DNA of 64,000 bases from Porodaedalea pini (GCA_002794775.1 NBAY01000017.1:62001-126000), one strand, 5' to 3'. Positions 44,026 to 58,016 are shown, counted from the first letter of the stretch. Made by a program: numbers and translations. The notes: generated by a model from the sequence alone, not told the origin.

Positions 44026-47000
44026 ATGGGTGAGTCGCTTAGCGTTGTGCAGAGAAATTCACTAAACTAGCTTTATAGGAATTCCGAAGGCATGTTCTCT
44101 GAGCATTTACCCTTCATATATACTGACGAGCATGTTTGGCACAGTTCTTCCGTTACATTTCGTGAGTTCGGCCTGACAGTATTGATGCATACATCTGATT
44201 ACTTCTGGCTGTGTGCAGAGAACGGTATCCGATGACCTCCCAGCTCATCGAAGAGAACAAGATTCCCGAGTTTGGTGCGCTTCCCCTCCACGCCACCCGG
44301 AACAGCAGCTCAATCATATTCCTGCAGATAACTTATATGTTGATTTCAATGGGATTATTCACAATTGTAAGTTGATATACTAACGTTTAGCGAGCCCCTT
44401 TGACGTCGAACAGGTTCGCATCCCAACGACGATGATGCACATTTCCGTCTATCAGAGCAACAGATTTTCACGTCTATATTCTCGTACGTTGACATGCTAT
44501 TCGGAAAGGTAAAGCCGAAGAAGTTGTTTTTTATGGCTGTGGACGGCGTAGCGCCGCGTGCGAAAATGAATCAGCAACGTGGCCGTCGTTTTAAGACCGC
44601 GAAGGAGGCGAAGGAAGTCAGGGAGAAGGCTGAGAGGAACGGAGAAAAGCTGCCAGATGAGAAGGCTTTTGATAGCAATTGTATCACCCCAGGTGTGTGT
44701 GTGTTGACCTCTGCTTTGGATATGGCCATTCATTCTTGTCTAGGCACGTCGTTCATGGCGCGTCTGTCTGATCAATTGCGGTATTTTATAAACAAGAAGA
44801 TATCTGAAGATGCGAATTGGCGCGATATCGAAGTCGTGCTATCCGGGCATGAAGTCCCGGGAGAGGGAGAACACAAGATCATGGAGTATATCCGTTTGGC
44901 CAAGGCGCAGACGGACTACAATCCTAATGTGCGACACTGTTTGTACGGCTTAGATGCAGACCTCATCATGCTGGGTCTCTTGAGTCATGATCCGCATTTC
45001 TGTCTGCTGAGAGAAGAGGTGAAGTTCGGTCCTGCGTCAAGGCGCAAGAAGGAAACGAAGTGGGTGGACCACTTCCTGCCTAATGATGTAGCTAATTCGT
45101 TTCAGTCTGGAATCAATCAACTTCTACCTCCTCCATCTTTCGCTCATGCGCGAATATCTCAACCTTGAGTTCCACGATATTGAGCCTTCGCTTCCGTTTC
45201 CTTACAGTCTCGAGCACGTCATCGATGACTTCATCTTGCTGGCAGTATTCGTCGGGAACGATTTCTTGCCAAATCTGCCCGACTTGCATATTCACGAGAA
45301 CGGGTTGGAGCGTCTATTCGAGGTATACAAGAAGGTATTGCCGTCGATGGGCGGCTACATGAACGAGAGCGGTGTGATAAATACGAGTCGTCTACAGCTT
45401 GTGCTCGATGAAATGAACATTTGGGAGCAGGAAGTTTTCGAGAGGGAATACTCGGATTTGAACTGGTACAAGGGGAAGCAGGCAAAGCACGTGAATGAGA
45501 TGGAGGGAGCTCGTCGGCGTAACAAACTTGGTGCGCTTATGTTTTTATCCTTCCTTCCCTTTTGAAACGCGACTCACGTCTCCGACAGTCCTCACAGCAC
45601 CTCAGCGCATTATTTTTGATGAAGTGAAGGAATTTGTGCTGTCCCATCGGAAGACGCATTCGGCATCATCAATGGATTCGCCTTCTGAAGCACTCAGGAT
45701 GCCAAACACGTTCCCTGCGCGGGAACAGACGTTCATTTCAAACCTCGCTGCAGAGTTACATTTGGAAGTGACCTGGGACGAATACGATGACGAAGACCAG
45801 AATATCGTGGTCTTTCGTCTTCCAGGAATCTCTAAGCCTGCGGAGAACGGACATGAGATTGACGAGCTCACTACCGAGGATGGGGATGACGAGGACGAGG
45901 AGCAATGGGTAGACGAGTCAGAAGAATCAGAGGAGGACGCTGAAGCGGTGGCGGCAGTTGACCGCGTTCTGAAGAAATATGAGCGTGCAAAGGTCGTTGA
46001 GGAGGAGGAAGATGACTTCGACACACGGCATGCGCGTGCGGTGCAACAACGTATGGACGAGTGGAAACGCGGATACTATCGAGTGCGTTATTTACATGTG
46101 CGAGGGCAAGGAATTGGGCTGACTTGAGCCATTTATTAGGAAAAATTGGAGATCTCATATGACGATCCGGAGCAGATGGGACAGCTCGTGTTCCGCTACG
46201 TTGAAGGGCTCCAGTGGGTCATGCATTATTACTATAGCGGAGTCGCGTCGTGGGGCTGGTTCTATAACTATCATTATGCACCTCGGATATCTGGTTTGCA
46301 TTCTTTCTTCCGGTTTTGTTTAAGACACCTTAACATCTCATTTTCTGCTGTGTAGATCTGAAGGGCGTCGATAAGATGCAGTTCAATTTTGATCTCGGAC
46401 ACCCTTTCCATCCATTCGAGCAGCTTATGGGTGTGTTACCTGCAGCTAGTATGGACCTCATCCCTGCGGCATATAGGGTATGTGCAGCTCTGTTCACTCT
46501 CCTTGTAAAAAGTCCACATGTTTACAACGAACTTTGTAGGAACTTATGACAGATCCAAATTCACCGATTCTCGATTTCTACCCTACAGAGTTCGAGCAGG
46601 ACCTCAATGGCAAGAAACAGGACTGGGAGGCAGTCGTTAAAATTCCATTCATTGATGAGGATAGGTTATTGAGGGCGATGGCCAGTGAATATAGACCTTG
46701 CTATGTTTCCGAGACGAGCAGTCGCTGAAACAATCTCACTCTAGCCAAGGAACATATGTTGACGGAAGAAGAGCGAAGGCGAAACTCGTTCGGAACTAGC
46801 ACGCTTTTCAAGTACAATCCGGGCCCACCGACGTTCTACTCGTCCTCCCTTCCTGGGTTCTTCCCCGATCTTGTGCGCTGTATGGCAATTATGGAACCAT
46901 TTAACTTACCCACCCTTGATGGACTCCACCTCGTCCCGGGGCTATGCGACGGTGTGTTCCTGGGTACAGAGGCGCTCGCCGGGTTCCCGACCTTGCAGAC

Positions 47001-49438
47001 ACTTCCTCACACCGCACAACTTGGCTACCACGGCGTGAACGTCCATGGCAGTGAGAGCAAGAACAAGTCCATGGTCGTCCATATTCAGAACCCGAAGGAG
47101 GGCGAGAAAACGGAGAAGATCGCGCGTGAAATGGTTGGTCGGCGTGCATTTGTTGGCTGGCCTTTCGTTCGCGAAGCAATGGTCGTAGCTGTTTCCGATC
47201 ACTTGTTCAAGTTCGAAAAAGTCAAGTTTGGCGACGGGCGTGAGTCGAGGGTGCTAAACAACCCCCATACTCCTCAGGCTATGAATTTCTGGAAGGCGAA
47301 GGCGGAGAAAATTGAGCATTTCTACTCAAAACGCCTAGGCGTGATGACCGGTCCTGTCGAAGTTCTGCTGCACGTTCGTCCGTTAAAAGGTAGGACCGCG
47401 TCTGTGTTGCGATGTCCAGTGATTTGACAATTTTCTAGGGCTGAAGCGTCTTGACACCGGCGCTTTTGTCAAGGAGTACGAAGGGCAAGACAAAGAGTTT
47501 GAACAGGCGCTGCAAATGGTCGTACCTCGAATTATGTCCGAAGACCCACGTTTCTTGGAGAAAGATGCGCCTCCCTTGTCTGAGGAGTTCCCTACAGGCG
47601 CGAGGGTATTCTTCCTTGGTGACCATGCGTACGGCGTAGCGGCGCAGGTATCTGAGACGACAAGCACGTCACTTTCCGTTATGCTTGCGGTATGTGGTGT
47701 TTTCTGAAATGATCTCCCATTCTGACTGGATGTCGCGGCAGTTCTTCCCAAGCGAGAAGGCCGAAATCGACAAATTCAAGTCCGTCGTCTCGAACCGGCT
47801 CAGCGTGAAGTACTATCCATCATACACGGTCGCGGAGAAAGTTGGCATTTCTGGTCATGCGCTCTCCAAGATTACCGCAAGCTTCATGGTGTTGACAGCA
47901 GATGGGCAGAAAAACAATCTCGGCCTGAGTCTTAAGTTCGAGGCCAAGAGTTTGAAAGTCATTGGGTACTCGCGCAAAAACGGACGCTTCTGGGAGTTTA
48001 GTGACAAAGCTATAGAGCTCATTCGAGAGTATAAGGTATGATTATCTGACTCAATTAGCAACTAGGTCTGGGCTGACATAAGTTCAGAACGCGTATCCAG
48101 AAATTTTCCAAAAACTCGGTGGTAATGGTGATCGTACGTATATCTTCTTTGCCCCGTCTGGACGCTAACAAACTTGCACCAAAGGGATGGCACGGTCCTC
48201 AGACATCTTCCACGGAGAGAAACCTGACGTCAAAGTACGCGAGGTAAAGTCCTGGTTAAGCAACAAGGGCTTACGTGACTTGGAAGCCGTCTCGTTGTTC
48301 TGTGACCAGCTCGACAAGGAGAGTGTCGCACAAATCGTTGCGCTTGCAGATGAGTGCACGCAGAACAAGTCCCCGACGGCGATCAAGAAAGCAATCGTAA
48401 AGGGTATACCACGACAGGCTATCCTGAAGCCCTCGCACGCCGTGTATCGTCTGCAGAATCAGACGTTCTCACTTGGTGATCGTGTAGTGATGGTGCAAGA
48501 TTCGGGTAGTGTTCCTCTTGCGGTAAAGGGTGTGGTTGTGGGGATAAATGCGAAGTCGCTGGACGTGGTATGGGATGTGCCTTTCATGGCAGGGTCAACA
48601 CTGGGCGACCGGTTTGTCTTAGACATTCTGATTTCGTTTCGCAGAAAGGAGAAAGCAGCTCAATTGTGCACTTCTAGGTGTCCAATGTACCGGGGATCAA
48701 CAGTCGAATTCAACTCGTGCTTAAACTTGACTAGACAACAGTTCATCGTGTCCACAAACCCGAACGCGCCTCCGTCACCGCAACACAACACCGCATTCCA
48801 CCAACAGCGTCAGCAGCAGCAGAGGATAGGACCTTACCCTGCTGTGCAGCCTGCGCCGGGTCAGGCTCCTGCAGCCGGTTCTAATCCTGCACCAAACAGG
48901 TAAGTGTAAATTTCATTCAGAAGGAATCGGTACTAATGTCTTTCACAGAGGAGCACCAATGCGCATAATGTCGAATCCGAACCGAGGTAGAGGTGGAACT
49001 TCTCGCGGTGGCGCTTGGAACGTCAATGGGCAGACGAATGTGAATGGTAATGCAAATATGAACAGCTTAGCTAACGGCGTGCAAGCGCGACAAAACCAGC
49101 CTCAGCGACAACCTGAGGACAGACAAGAAGCTGCCAGTGGAACCGCCCCATCAGAATCAGACGCTCCCGTGTCGAGGTCTTCCGTGGGCTCACACCCACG
49201 AGGTGGTTTCCGAGGCGGGCGCGGACACCTGCACGGGGCAACGCCGTACGTGGAGACGCAGGCGCCTCAACACTCGTTTGGACCTCCACCGAGAGGCTTC
49301 ATGCACGCTCGCGGACGACGTGGTTTTGACCGTGGGCGTGGATTTCCGACGGGTGTTCCACGCGGTGCATTCCGTGCGCGGGGACGAGGACGAGGAGGAC
49401 CTCCGTCTGCACCGAGTGCTCAGGAGATCTCGAGTTGA
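44026..49438 (+). CDS. XRN1: 5'-3' exoribonuclease 1 (Xrn1)
   Basis: Xrn1 degrades decapped mRNA in the cytoplasm. The first coding exon is only ATGG (44026-44029). Exon 2 (44079-44089) ends before a GC donor (GCATGT), and exon 3 starts at 44145, giving MGIPKFFRYISERYP. Catalytic Mg-binding blocks are [37 protein letters not shown] and [15 protein letters not shown]. The CR2 region has [20 protein letters not shown] and [19 protein letters not shown]. The PAZ/Tudor, winged-helix and SH3-like regions follow ([40 protein letters not shown]). An acidic insert lies near 45890-46010. The C-tail is Gln-rich then RGG-rich, as in RNA-binding tails. There are many introns of about 50 bp. Confidence 0.95.
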
Positions 49439-49742
49439 ATACAAATGAATTGCTCCATTCTTAAATACATTATGTGTCTAGTGAACCTCGTACTGTAGCA
49501 GTAACTCCTGCTCACTTTCATGTTCTTCATGTTCTTCTTGTTCTGATGTCCAATGTGAACTGTCGACCTGTTTTCCGCAACTTCTCGTCGCGTATTTTTT
49601 TTATCTTATCTCAACCACGATAAGGCCAGAAGGGTTGCTCAAAAGTTTCAATCGCCCTTTCGACTTTGCCCCTAACATCATCTTCGTTTTTGCTGCGTCG
49701 CCTCATTTACTCAACCTACGGAACTAGGAGGAACGTTACAAG
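49439..49742. promoter_or_regulatory. XRN1 3' region and GUA1 promoter
   Basis: 304 bp between two plus-strand genes. A pyrimidine-rich stretch with TTTTTTTATCTTATC (49591-49605) lies before the GUA1 start; CT-rich tracts of this kind are common upstream of fungal housekeeping genes. Confidence 0.35.
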
Positions 49743-51802
49743 ATGGTTGAGATTCACGATCAGTTTGATACCATTCTGATTCTCGATTTTGGTTCTCAAG
49801 TTCGTATTTTTCGTGCTTTTCCCCAGTTGACTCGAGTTCAGAATCCACTTAGTACAGTCACTTGATCACCAGGCGATGCAGAGAACACAACGTCTATGCT
49901 GAGTTACTGCCATGCACGCAGAGAATTTCTGACCTCAAGTGGAAACCGAAGGGTGTGTCAATGTGTTTTCGTGCAGAGAACTGCATATGACCAGGTTGTT
50001 TGTGCTGCAGGCGTTATCCTGTCGGGTTCGCCGTACTCTGTGTACGATGCCGATGCACCACACGTCGATCCTGCAGTTTTTGAGCTGGGAATTCCTGTGC
50101 TCGGAATTTGCTATGGCCTACAGGAAATGGCGTGGAACATGAAGGGCAAGGTCGCCAAATGCGACCACCGCGAATATGGCTTCGCACAGCTTGAGGTGGG
50201 CAAGGGCGATAATGTGGACAAACTTTTTGAGTCACTCGGGGAGGAGATGCAGGTCTGTCTGCGCCCAGCTAATTTCTCTGCAGTCGTAGTCTGATTGTGT
50301 CGAGCAGGTCTGGATGTCCCATGGTGACCAGCTATCGGAGTTACCTCCTAATTTCCACATTGTCGGACACACGCGAACAGCACCATTCGCTGCCATCGCG
50401 CACGACTCGAAACCTTACTGGGGAATTCAGTTCCATCCAGAAGTTACACACTCGCCCATGGGCAAGGTCCTTATCGGCCAATTCATACTTAAGATTTGCG
50501 GATGTCAGGCGCACTGGACGATGGTACCGTTTTATCTCGTATCGTACTTATGTTTTCGATTCAACGACTTCTACAGGAAGAGTTCATTGGGAAGGAGGTA
50601 AAGCGGATTCGTGACATGGTTGGTTCTAAGGGGCGCGTTATCGGTGCCGTCAGCGGTGGAGTTGACAGTACCGTAGCTGCAAAACTGATGCACGAAGCGA
50701 TTGGTGACCGCTTTCATGCGATCATGGTGGATAACGGAGTGCTGAGGCTGAACGAAGGCAGGACGGTATACGAGAGGTTAAACCGGGATCTCGGCGTGAA
50801 CCTGACACTTGTCGATTCTTCGGAGCTCTTCCTTTCGCGTCTCGCGGGCGTCGAGGATCCCGAGCAGAAGCGCAAGATCATCGGAAACACATTTATCAAC
50901 GTCTTCGAAGAGGAGGCCCATAAACTTGATGCGGAGGTACAGAAGACTGGCGGTGAGGCTCAAAAAATCGAATGGCTCCTTCAGGGCACGCTCTACCCGG
51001 ATGTGATCGAGAGTATTAGCTTCAAGGGCCCGAGCGCGACAATAAAGACACATCACAATGTCGGTGGTCTGCTTAAAGACATGAAGCTGAAACTCGTTGA
51101 ACCTCTTCGCGAGCTCTTCAAAGGTAGGCTTCTCTTTTACTTCACGCCATCCTAATCACTGAAGCTCCCGACGGCAGATGAAGTTCGGGCACTCGGCCGT
51201 CTTCTGAGCATCCCGAACCATCTCGTGCAGCGTCATCCTTTCCCAGGCCCGGGACTCGCAATTCGCATCTTAGGGCCTGTTACGCGCTCACAGGTGGAGA
51301 TTCTGCAGAAGGCAGATAACATCTACATCGAGGAGATCCGGAATGCGGGTCTGTATGATCAGATTAGCCAAGCGTTTGCGGTGCTTCTCCCCGTACAAGC
51401 TGTCGGCGTTATGGGCGACAAGCGGACATACGAACAAGTGTGTTTTGTCTCCTTTCGCGTTGATGTTCTAACAGTAAACTTTGTTATAGGTAATTGCACT
51501 CCGTGCAGTGCAATCCGAAGACTTTATGACAGCAGACTGGTAACTTTAAAATTAAAAATATCTTCGAGCGCATCCTAACTATCTATATGCTTTCATTTCA
51601 TCACTAGGTACGTTTTCCCACCGGACGTCCTTCGCAAAATTTCCAGCCGTATCACCAATGAAGTGGAGGGTATCAACCGAGTTACTTACGACATATCGTC
51701 AAAGCCACCGGCGGTCAGTTTATTCCCTTTCTATTTGTTTCTTTTCTTAGACGAGAAACTGATGCATATCTTCATCGTCGCCAGACTGTTGAGTGGTTAT
51801 AA
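49743..51802 (+). CDS. GUA1: GMP synthase (glutamine-hydrolysing)
   Basis: It converts XMP, glutamine and ATP into GMP in the cytosol. The N-terminal class-I amidotransferase domain has ILDFGSQ, the catalytic Cys in [11 protein letters not shown], and His/Glu in [15 protein letters not shown]. The ATP-pyrophosphatase domain has the PP-loop [27 protein letters not shown] and [10 protein letters not shown]. The C-terminal dimerisation domain has [28 protein letters not shown] and [20 protein letters not shown]. The last exon is short: ACT at 51785 to TAA 51800-51802. Introns sit at [32 protein letters not shown] and PPA. Confidence 0.95.
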
Positions 51803-53346
51803 GCCTCGGTTATGCCCAGAACCGGCGCACACAACATATAATAGCTGTACAGGACACGTTTGAATAACTTTTTGTCCCTGAATTTGGTCTCCTGGTGTCA
51901 AAACTAAGCACTCAGTGGATCTTTTATAAGAAGCAACTTCTTATTCTATATAGCTAGCTCGGATTCCTGATGCAGTGATTTTACATTATTTTCCTTGACA
52001 AATAGTCACCCGAGAGATGCAATGAACATTGATCGTGCTACCTCCCAGCCGGAATATATCCCCGAAGGGTGAATCACTGTGGATAACCATTTCCCTCTTG
52101 CTGTTTGGCTTGCGAAAACATGCAGTTTGCATGGCAATCAGATCGTTTGCGGCATATCTAACTAAAACTTATACATGTAAGCTAGGAAAATTAAAGCAGT
52201 ACACTCTGATCGCGTACTCCAATCACACGAATACTCCGACTACCGAATTTTGGAGGCGTGAGTGACTAATGTAGATGCATTGGCAGATGAAACCACATCA
52301 TGGAAAAACGATGAAGTCTGAAATAGAAAGAGGACCCGACTAAGGCTTGAGGTAGAGTATCTGCTTAGGCCTACTAGTAGGTTCAAGTTGCGGCAAACGA
52401 ATTTGGAAGTCCGCATCGCGCCTAACGCAAAAGATGCACGTGAGCACACCTGAGAACGAACGACAAGCGCGTAGGACTGAGTTGCTCCTTATCAGCATCA
52501 TGCATGACCGTGCATCTCTCGCTGCCGCTCCGCATACATCAGGCTCTAATGAGTGCTCCAGCTATCTTGCCCTTAACTTGAGTCTCGAGACGGCGCTCAA
52601 CACAACGGACATATATACTACCTATCTTGTGCTATATACCTAAGAATATTGCATCACGTTGTCTGGGAACCAGCCATCAGAGACAAGCCCTGCTGGCTTA
52701 GTCTGGCGCACAGGTTTGAACTGGAGTCTGTGGTAGAAAACTTCCAGTAAAAGGAACGCACGAGATACTCGTCCTGCCAAGACCTTCTGGGTTCTCCACA
52801 TGCTTCGAATGAGGTTTCGACAGACGTGGCGAATTATCTCAAAAATATACATATGCTTCCGTGCTTCCTTCATCAGTCCTTATCGCAAGGATGGAACTGT
52901 ACAAAAAGAGACTTAGTCCTGTACATGCAGGAATACTATACCTCACTATGTATTATGAAGGCTTGTTCTTCTGGGTCTCTGTTACACTTTCTGTCGTTCT
53001 TAGCTTAATTTCGGCGGGTCTGTTATATGTTGGAATGCAAGCCAGAGCTAAAGGGACAGACAGTCGCGTAGATGCCAGCGCATCGCGCTTCGACAGGCCT
53101 GAAGGAGAAGCATTGTACCTTATTAACAGCATGATATCGATCTATCTTTCTTCGCCCACCATATGGATTCTAGCGCAGAAGAAATCCTGACCTTAGCGAG
53201 CACGCTGCACTCAAGATGCGTTTTCACTGTGCTGAACTACCCTCGGTCTACTAGATCGAGCACTATAAGAACTAGCTCGAAAAAGCTCTTCTATGCTTAG
53301 AGCAGGAGCTAACCTCTGTATATCATCGTACTTCTCCTGGCTTACA
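51803..53346. other. Intergenic region, no gene recognised
   Basis: About 1.5 kb. A plus-strand frame at 52861-53190 holds one hydrophobic segment (FFWVSVTLSVVLSLISAGLL) but has no recognisable family or splice partners. The M36 promoter should lie at the right end. Confidence 0.45.
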
Positions 53347-56300
53347 ATGGTCGCATTCTCTCGGCTCGCTTTGGGAGTAGCTCTGCTAGGTTCTACGCTT
53401 GCTGCGCCTTGGCCTTTGACTGCTAGGCACGCGACGCACCGCGTGCGGACAGTAGCCAATGGCGCAGAGGTCGCATCCTTCCATCCGCCATCCCAGTTTG
53501 AAGTCCGTGATACCTTTGCGCTATTTGTGATACCATAACTCATGAACTTCGAATGTCAGACCTTCGGAGAGGGAATCGACCATCCACTCTCGAAGCGGGC
53601 TGAGTCTTCCGACGTAAAAGATATTGCTGTATCTTTTGTTGCTTCACGTCTCGGCGTGAGCGACGATGATATTTCCTTCAAGACAAGCTTTGTTGGTCAG
53701 GCTGCAACTCATGCCTTCCTGAAGCAGAAGATTGTACGTCCCTTGCTTGGTTTACACAGAAGAAATCCCGCTCACACGTTTCTTGTCATCTAGAATGGTA
53801 TTGAGGTCGCGAACGCTGTCGCAAACGTGGCCTTGAACTCGAATGACAAAGTCGTCACCTTTGGATCCAACTTCATCAAACCCGGTAAGTTAAATTTGGT
53901 AACTGAATCTTCTCTCTCGAAGCAGATTCTGACTTCAATATGATATAGAGAGCGTGTCATCGACGACGCCCAAGATCTCTCCCGATGATGCCATCTCCGC
54001 TGCAGAGAAGTACCTAGACGCAACGCACAACGGTTTTCCCACTGGTCTCGAGTTCTATGCGAAGGATGACGGGAACGTTGTCCTCACGCACGTCGTCCAG
54101 GTTGAGAACGCCCATTGGCTCGAGGCCTTCGTCGATACGCAGTCCGGAGAAATTGTTGGCACCAATGACTTCACGGCTGACTCCGCTGTGAGTATCATGC
54201 TTTGCTCCTCCAAACATCTTTTTGACACGTATGGCTTTTTCTTTAGTTCCTCGTGGTCCCATTCCACGAGCAGGATCCTACGGATGGCGTGGAAGTGGAA
54301 ACGAATCCTGAAGATACCGCTGCTTCTCCTGACGGATGGAACACAGGCTCTACTGGTACCTCGTGCGTAGAAGAACAGCGCGTCCTGACAAACTGCGCTC
54401 TGCTCACATATTCACTTCTCAGGGGAAACAACGTCATCTGTTAGTATGTTTAAAATAAATTCTTGTATATTCGCTTGACTTCAGATAGCATTCAAGGGCT
54501 CGACTTCCTCTATAACCCAAGAGTCTTCAACGGGATTAGTGTTCAATTACCCTGACGATGACACACAGGATCCAACTGCTGGTACTAACTTGAATGCCGC
54601 CCGCACGAATGCGTTCTACGGTGAGTCTCAGTATAACCGGTGAGCTGTAACAGTAATTGATACTCATTAACCTCGCTGTCTAAGTATCTAACAACGTACA
54701 TGTGAGTTTGTACCATAGCTATTTCAAGAAAAGAGTGGTCTGCTTATCACATGGTAGGACGTTACTTACCGCTACGGTCAGCTTGTCTATTCAATTCTCT
54801 GGGGCTTGGAGAAACTGAAACTCAACCTGTTGTTTTGAAGGTTTCACGGAATCCGCCTTTAACTTCCAGAACGAAAATTTCGGCAAAGGTGGTGCTGGAA
54901 ACGATAGCGTCCAGATCTCCGTGCAAGATTCTTCAGGTACGTTCCTATTTTTCTGCGGTTCTTTCACAGTTTGGAATGCAAATTCGGTTTTCCCTCCGCT
55001 CAGGCACGAACAATGCCGATTTCTCAGTGAGATTTATTGCTTATTGTACTGTGGTATAATATCTAATATTAATGCTTGTCCACCAGACTCCTCCTGAGTA
55101 AGCACAATTTCCACATATCATTTTCGTAATTCTTTAATCTTCCCTCCCTCAGTGGACAGTCTGGACGCATGAGGCGAGCTTTATGCTGATACCTGACCTT
55201 AGATTATTATTTCTAACTGTACATGTATGTACAGGATGTTCCTCTGGACTCTCGTAAGTCGCGTCGCACTCAACTTATCTTCAGATAATCACTGAACAAA
55301 TCATAACTTGCGTCCACTCCTGATCAGACATCTGTGAGTCACTAATCTATATTTTCTTGTGCATGCTCAGCTCCATGTAGCTCAATTTATCCTCTTTTCC
55401 AAGCCCGATCGCGATGGCGCCCTCGAGAATGACATTGTCTCACACGAGAACACCCACGGCACATCCAACCGCCTAACTGGCGGCGGGACTGGGCGGTCAG
55501 CCTCTTCTTCTTTGCGCTACTACGTCCTCTAGACGAGCTGACACTGGGTCTGCAATAGCTGTCTGCAGACGACCGAGGCTGGCGGCATGGGTGAGGGTTG
55601 GTCGGACGCCTTTGCGGAATGGGCCGAGCAGACAGCCGAAGTGGGCGATTTCACTTTGGGAAGGTAAGCAGCTTCACCATTGAATATTCGATGTTCCGAA
55701 CTGACTTCACTCTTCTCTGTGAATGAAGCTATGTGACGAACGACCCAGCAGGTGAGCTCGATTGAATCCATGTCCATAAGGTGTAAGCTATTAAACCGTA
55801 CTTGCTACATTGCATAGGAATCCGCTCCGTTCCGTACAGCTCAGACAAGTAACCTTGCTTAACCTTGCAGAAAACTTCAAAAATATGCTTACAGATGGGC
55901 AGATCAGTCGACCCCTTGATGTACTCTGACCTGCAGACCCGCACAGAGGTTCACGGTCCGTCCCCCTTCCAGTGCACAGACAAAGATATTCGGATTAACT
56001 GTATTATCTTTAGACATTGGAGAGGTATGGGCAACAATGTTGCACGATGTGTTAGCTGCTCTAGTCGGTGCACAGTAAGTGCTCTATGCACTGTATCTAT
56101 AATGAACGAAGTTGAAGTAATGCACAACCGCAGTGGCTTTTCGACTACGGCGGACACCAATCCTGAGTATGTCCTCGTATTATTCGGAGCGTGGGGCATT
56201 TACTAAAGCGAATCCTCTAGCGGAAGCGAAGGGAACATCGTCTACATGTACGCCCAGTTTCTTCTGACTCACTACCGCTATGCGTGGTTCGGCTCGGCTC

Positions 56301-56586
56301 ATTACACATCTTAGGCACCTGTTCATCGACCAGCTCGCGCTCCAGCCGTGCAACCCGACATTCTTGCAGGCCCGAGACGCCTGGATCCAAGCTGACGTTA
56401 ACAGATTCAACGGCGCGAACTCGTGTCTGCTCTGGAATGTACGTGCAAGCTCGCAATCGCCTCATTGTTTTTAGACTCAGTAACTGACGGTGTTGTTCGT
56501 GTCCTTTGCAGGCGTTTGCAGGTCGCGGACTTGGTGTGAACGCGGCGAACCACCAGAACGATGCTACGGTACCCTCTGGGTGTTAG
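53347..56586 (+). CDS. Secreted M36 metalloprotease (fungalysin)
   Basis: This is an extracellular zinc endopeptidase made as a proenzyme. Start ATG 53347 gives [20 protein letters not shown], a signal peptide. The FTP propeptide follows ([58 protein letters not shown]). The peptidase has [17 protein letters not shown], the zinc HExxH motif in [20 protein letters not shown], and the third ligand Glu in [14 protein letters not shown]. The end has [20 protein letters not shown] and [20 protein letters not shown]. Around a dozen short introns interrupt it. The HENTHG form differs slightly from the usual HEFTHG/HEYTHG, but the zinc and catalytic residues are kept. Confidence 0.93.
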
Positions 56587-56935
56587 ACGTATATTTGACA
56601 AGAGACGAAGGACAAGCTACACCGCACCTTTTATCGGGCTTTGTTGACGTCAATTATGTTTTTGAACTCAAAATCGAATACCAGCTGCAGCTGAATCCTG
56701 TCGTCAAACCTACATACTTAGACAAAACATGGAATGATCGAAAGGTAAATGCAACCAGATGTGAGAAAATAAAAGGAAGATAGAGTCGTGGAGAATAGTT
56801 CGTATGTCCGTGATCCGCAGAAAGCAGGCGTCAATACACATTACAGTCCGTCTAATAGATATCGTCAATCAGACCGCTGCGACTCGTCCGGCCAGAGGAC
56901 GAGCATGCATTCAACAAACAGAATCATGAACTCAT
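56587..56935. other. Convergent intergenic region, M36 / GPI-type protein
   Basis: 349 bp between two gene ends. The open frame that crosses it is not supported by any family. Confidence 0.4.
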
Positions 56936-57630
56936 CTAAACAAGGACGAGCCATGCGCCGCCGAACGCTCCCACCAACAGCGCGGCGCCCGCGGCGCACG
57001 CCTTACGCGACAGTACGTGTACGCCACCGGACGTCGTATCAGCCGCAACCGTGTTCGTACCAACCATGCTGAGCCAACTGCTATAGTTGAGAACGGTGCC
57101 AGTGAAGGTCACCGAGGGCGTTACAGTTGCCGTGATGGATCTGAGAGGAAATAAAAGAATCAATATATGATTCACAAGGCAACTATCGGAAAGGAACTCA
57201 CGTAGGCGTGAAGGTGGCCGCGATAACGGTCGTGTCGCCATCCGCATCCGTCGTTGTATAGATATAAGTGGTTTGTCCAGTCAGCGTTGGTACAGGCTGC
57301 CCTACGGGTCCTTGGTTTGGAGTCGTCGTGGTCGTAGCCGTAGTACTAGTAGACGTCAGTGTTTCTCTGTGGAAGATATTAGTAACCGAATTTAATAGAC
57401 ATTGACGATCAAGAATGAAGGCTCACAAGGTCTGCGTTGTCGGTAAGCCTTCAAGTGGATCAGTGGTGATGACCTCGACAATCGTATTTCCGTCGCTGTC
57501 GACAGAGGGGTCAGTACACACGTTGTGCTGCGCATAAGAAGAGTACGCACGCATCGACGACGGTTTGCGTCTGCGCACGCACGAGGACGGCAAACAGACA
57601 GACGAGGATGAGCGTAATGGTATACTTCAT
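56936..57630 (-). CDS. Small Ser/Thr-rich GPI-type surface protein
   Basis: A predicted cell-surface protein of unknown function. ATG 57630 begins MKYTITLILVCLFAVLVRAQ, a clear signal peptide, followed by TQTVVDA at a splice donor. Later exons give VDSDGNTIVEVITTDPLEGL, a Thr-rich run (TLTSTSTTATTTTTPNQGP), TYIYTTTDADGDTTVIAATF and TVTPSVTFTGTVLNYSSWLS. The end is a small-residue site (AADTTSGGVHVLSRKACAAG) then a hydrophobic tail (ALLVGAFGGAWLVLV), a typical GPI-anchor addition signal. Four exons are likely; exact borders were not all fixed. Confidence 0.75.
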
Positions 57631-58016
57631 GCCTAGTGAGATGATTTGGACGGCGAGGAAGGCCGACGTGGGCGCTGTCGACGATGTCGATGGGGTTCTG
57701 AAACTTGCGGAAGTGCTGCGAACGGCATGAAACTTTGAAGGGGATGCCGGATGACAGTCTCAGCGTAAAAGGCAGTGTAAGGTCAGAATATTAATGACGT
57801 TAGTATCTTCCTTCGGGTTAATTAGGGCTTGCATTAGCACTATAGAAAGATATTCGTTCTCACGCTTTAATCCATTCATCTCATGTTTTTTCGATGATGA
57901 TCAGGCCTCTTCCCAGTTACTGTGTTCGACCACCACCGCATTTTCGAGCATTTTTGCTGGCTGCCAGCTGCAGTCGTCTATTCTCAAGTTCATCGTGTGT
58001 ACAAGTGAAAAAGAGG
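57631..58016. promoter_or_regulatory. Divergent promoter region, GPI-type protein / OLA1
   Basis: 386 bp between two opposite starts. No TATA box near either start was seen. Confidence 0.35.

Noticed and set aside
45602..46024. Ser-rich minus-strand ORF within XRN1
   Set aside because: Exact antisense of the acidic GAG/GAA/GAC tract of XRN1.
52861..53190. Small ORF with one hydrophobic segment
   Set aside because: No homologue recognised, no start context, and no splice or promoter support.
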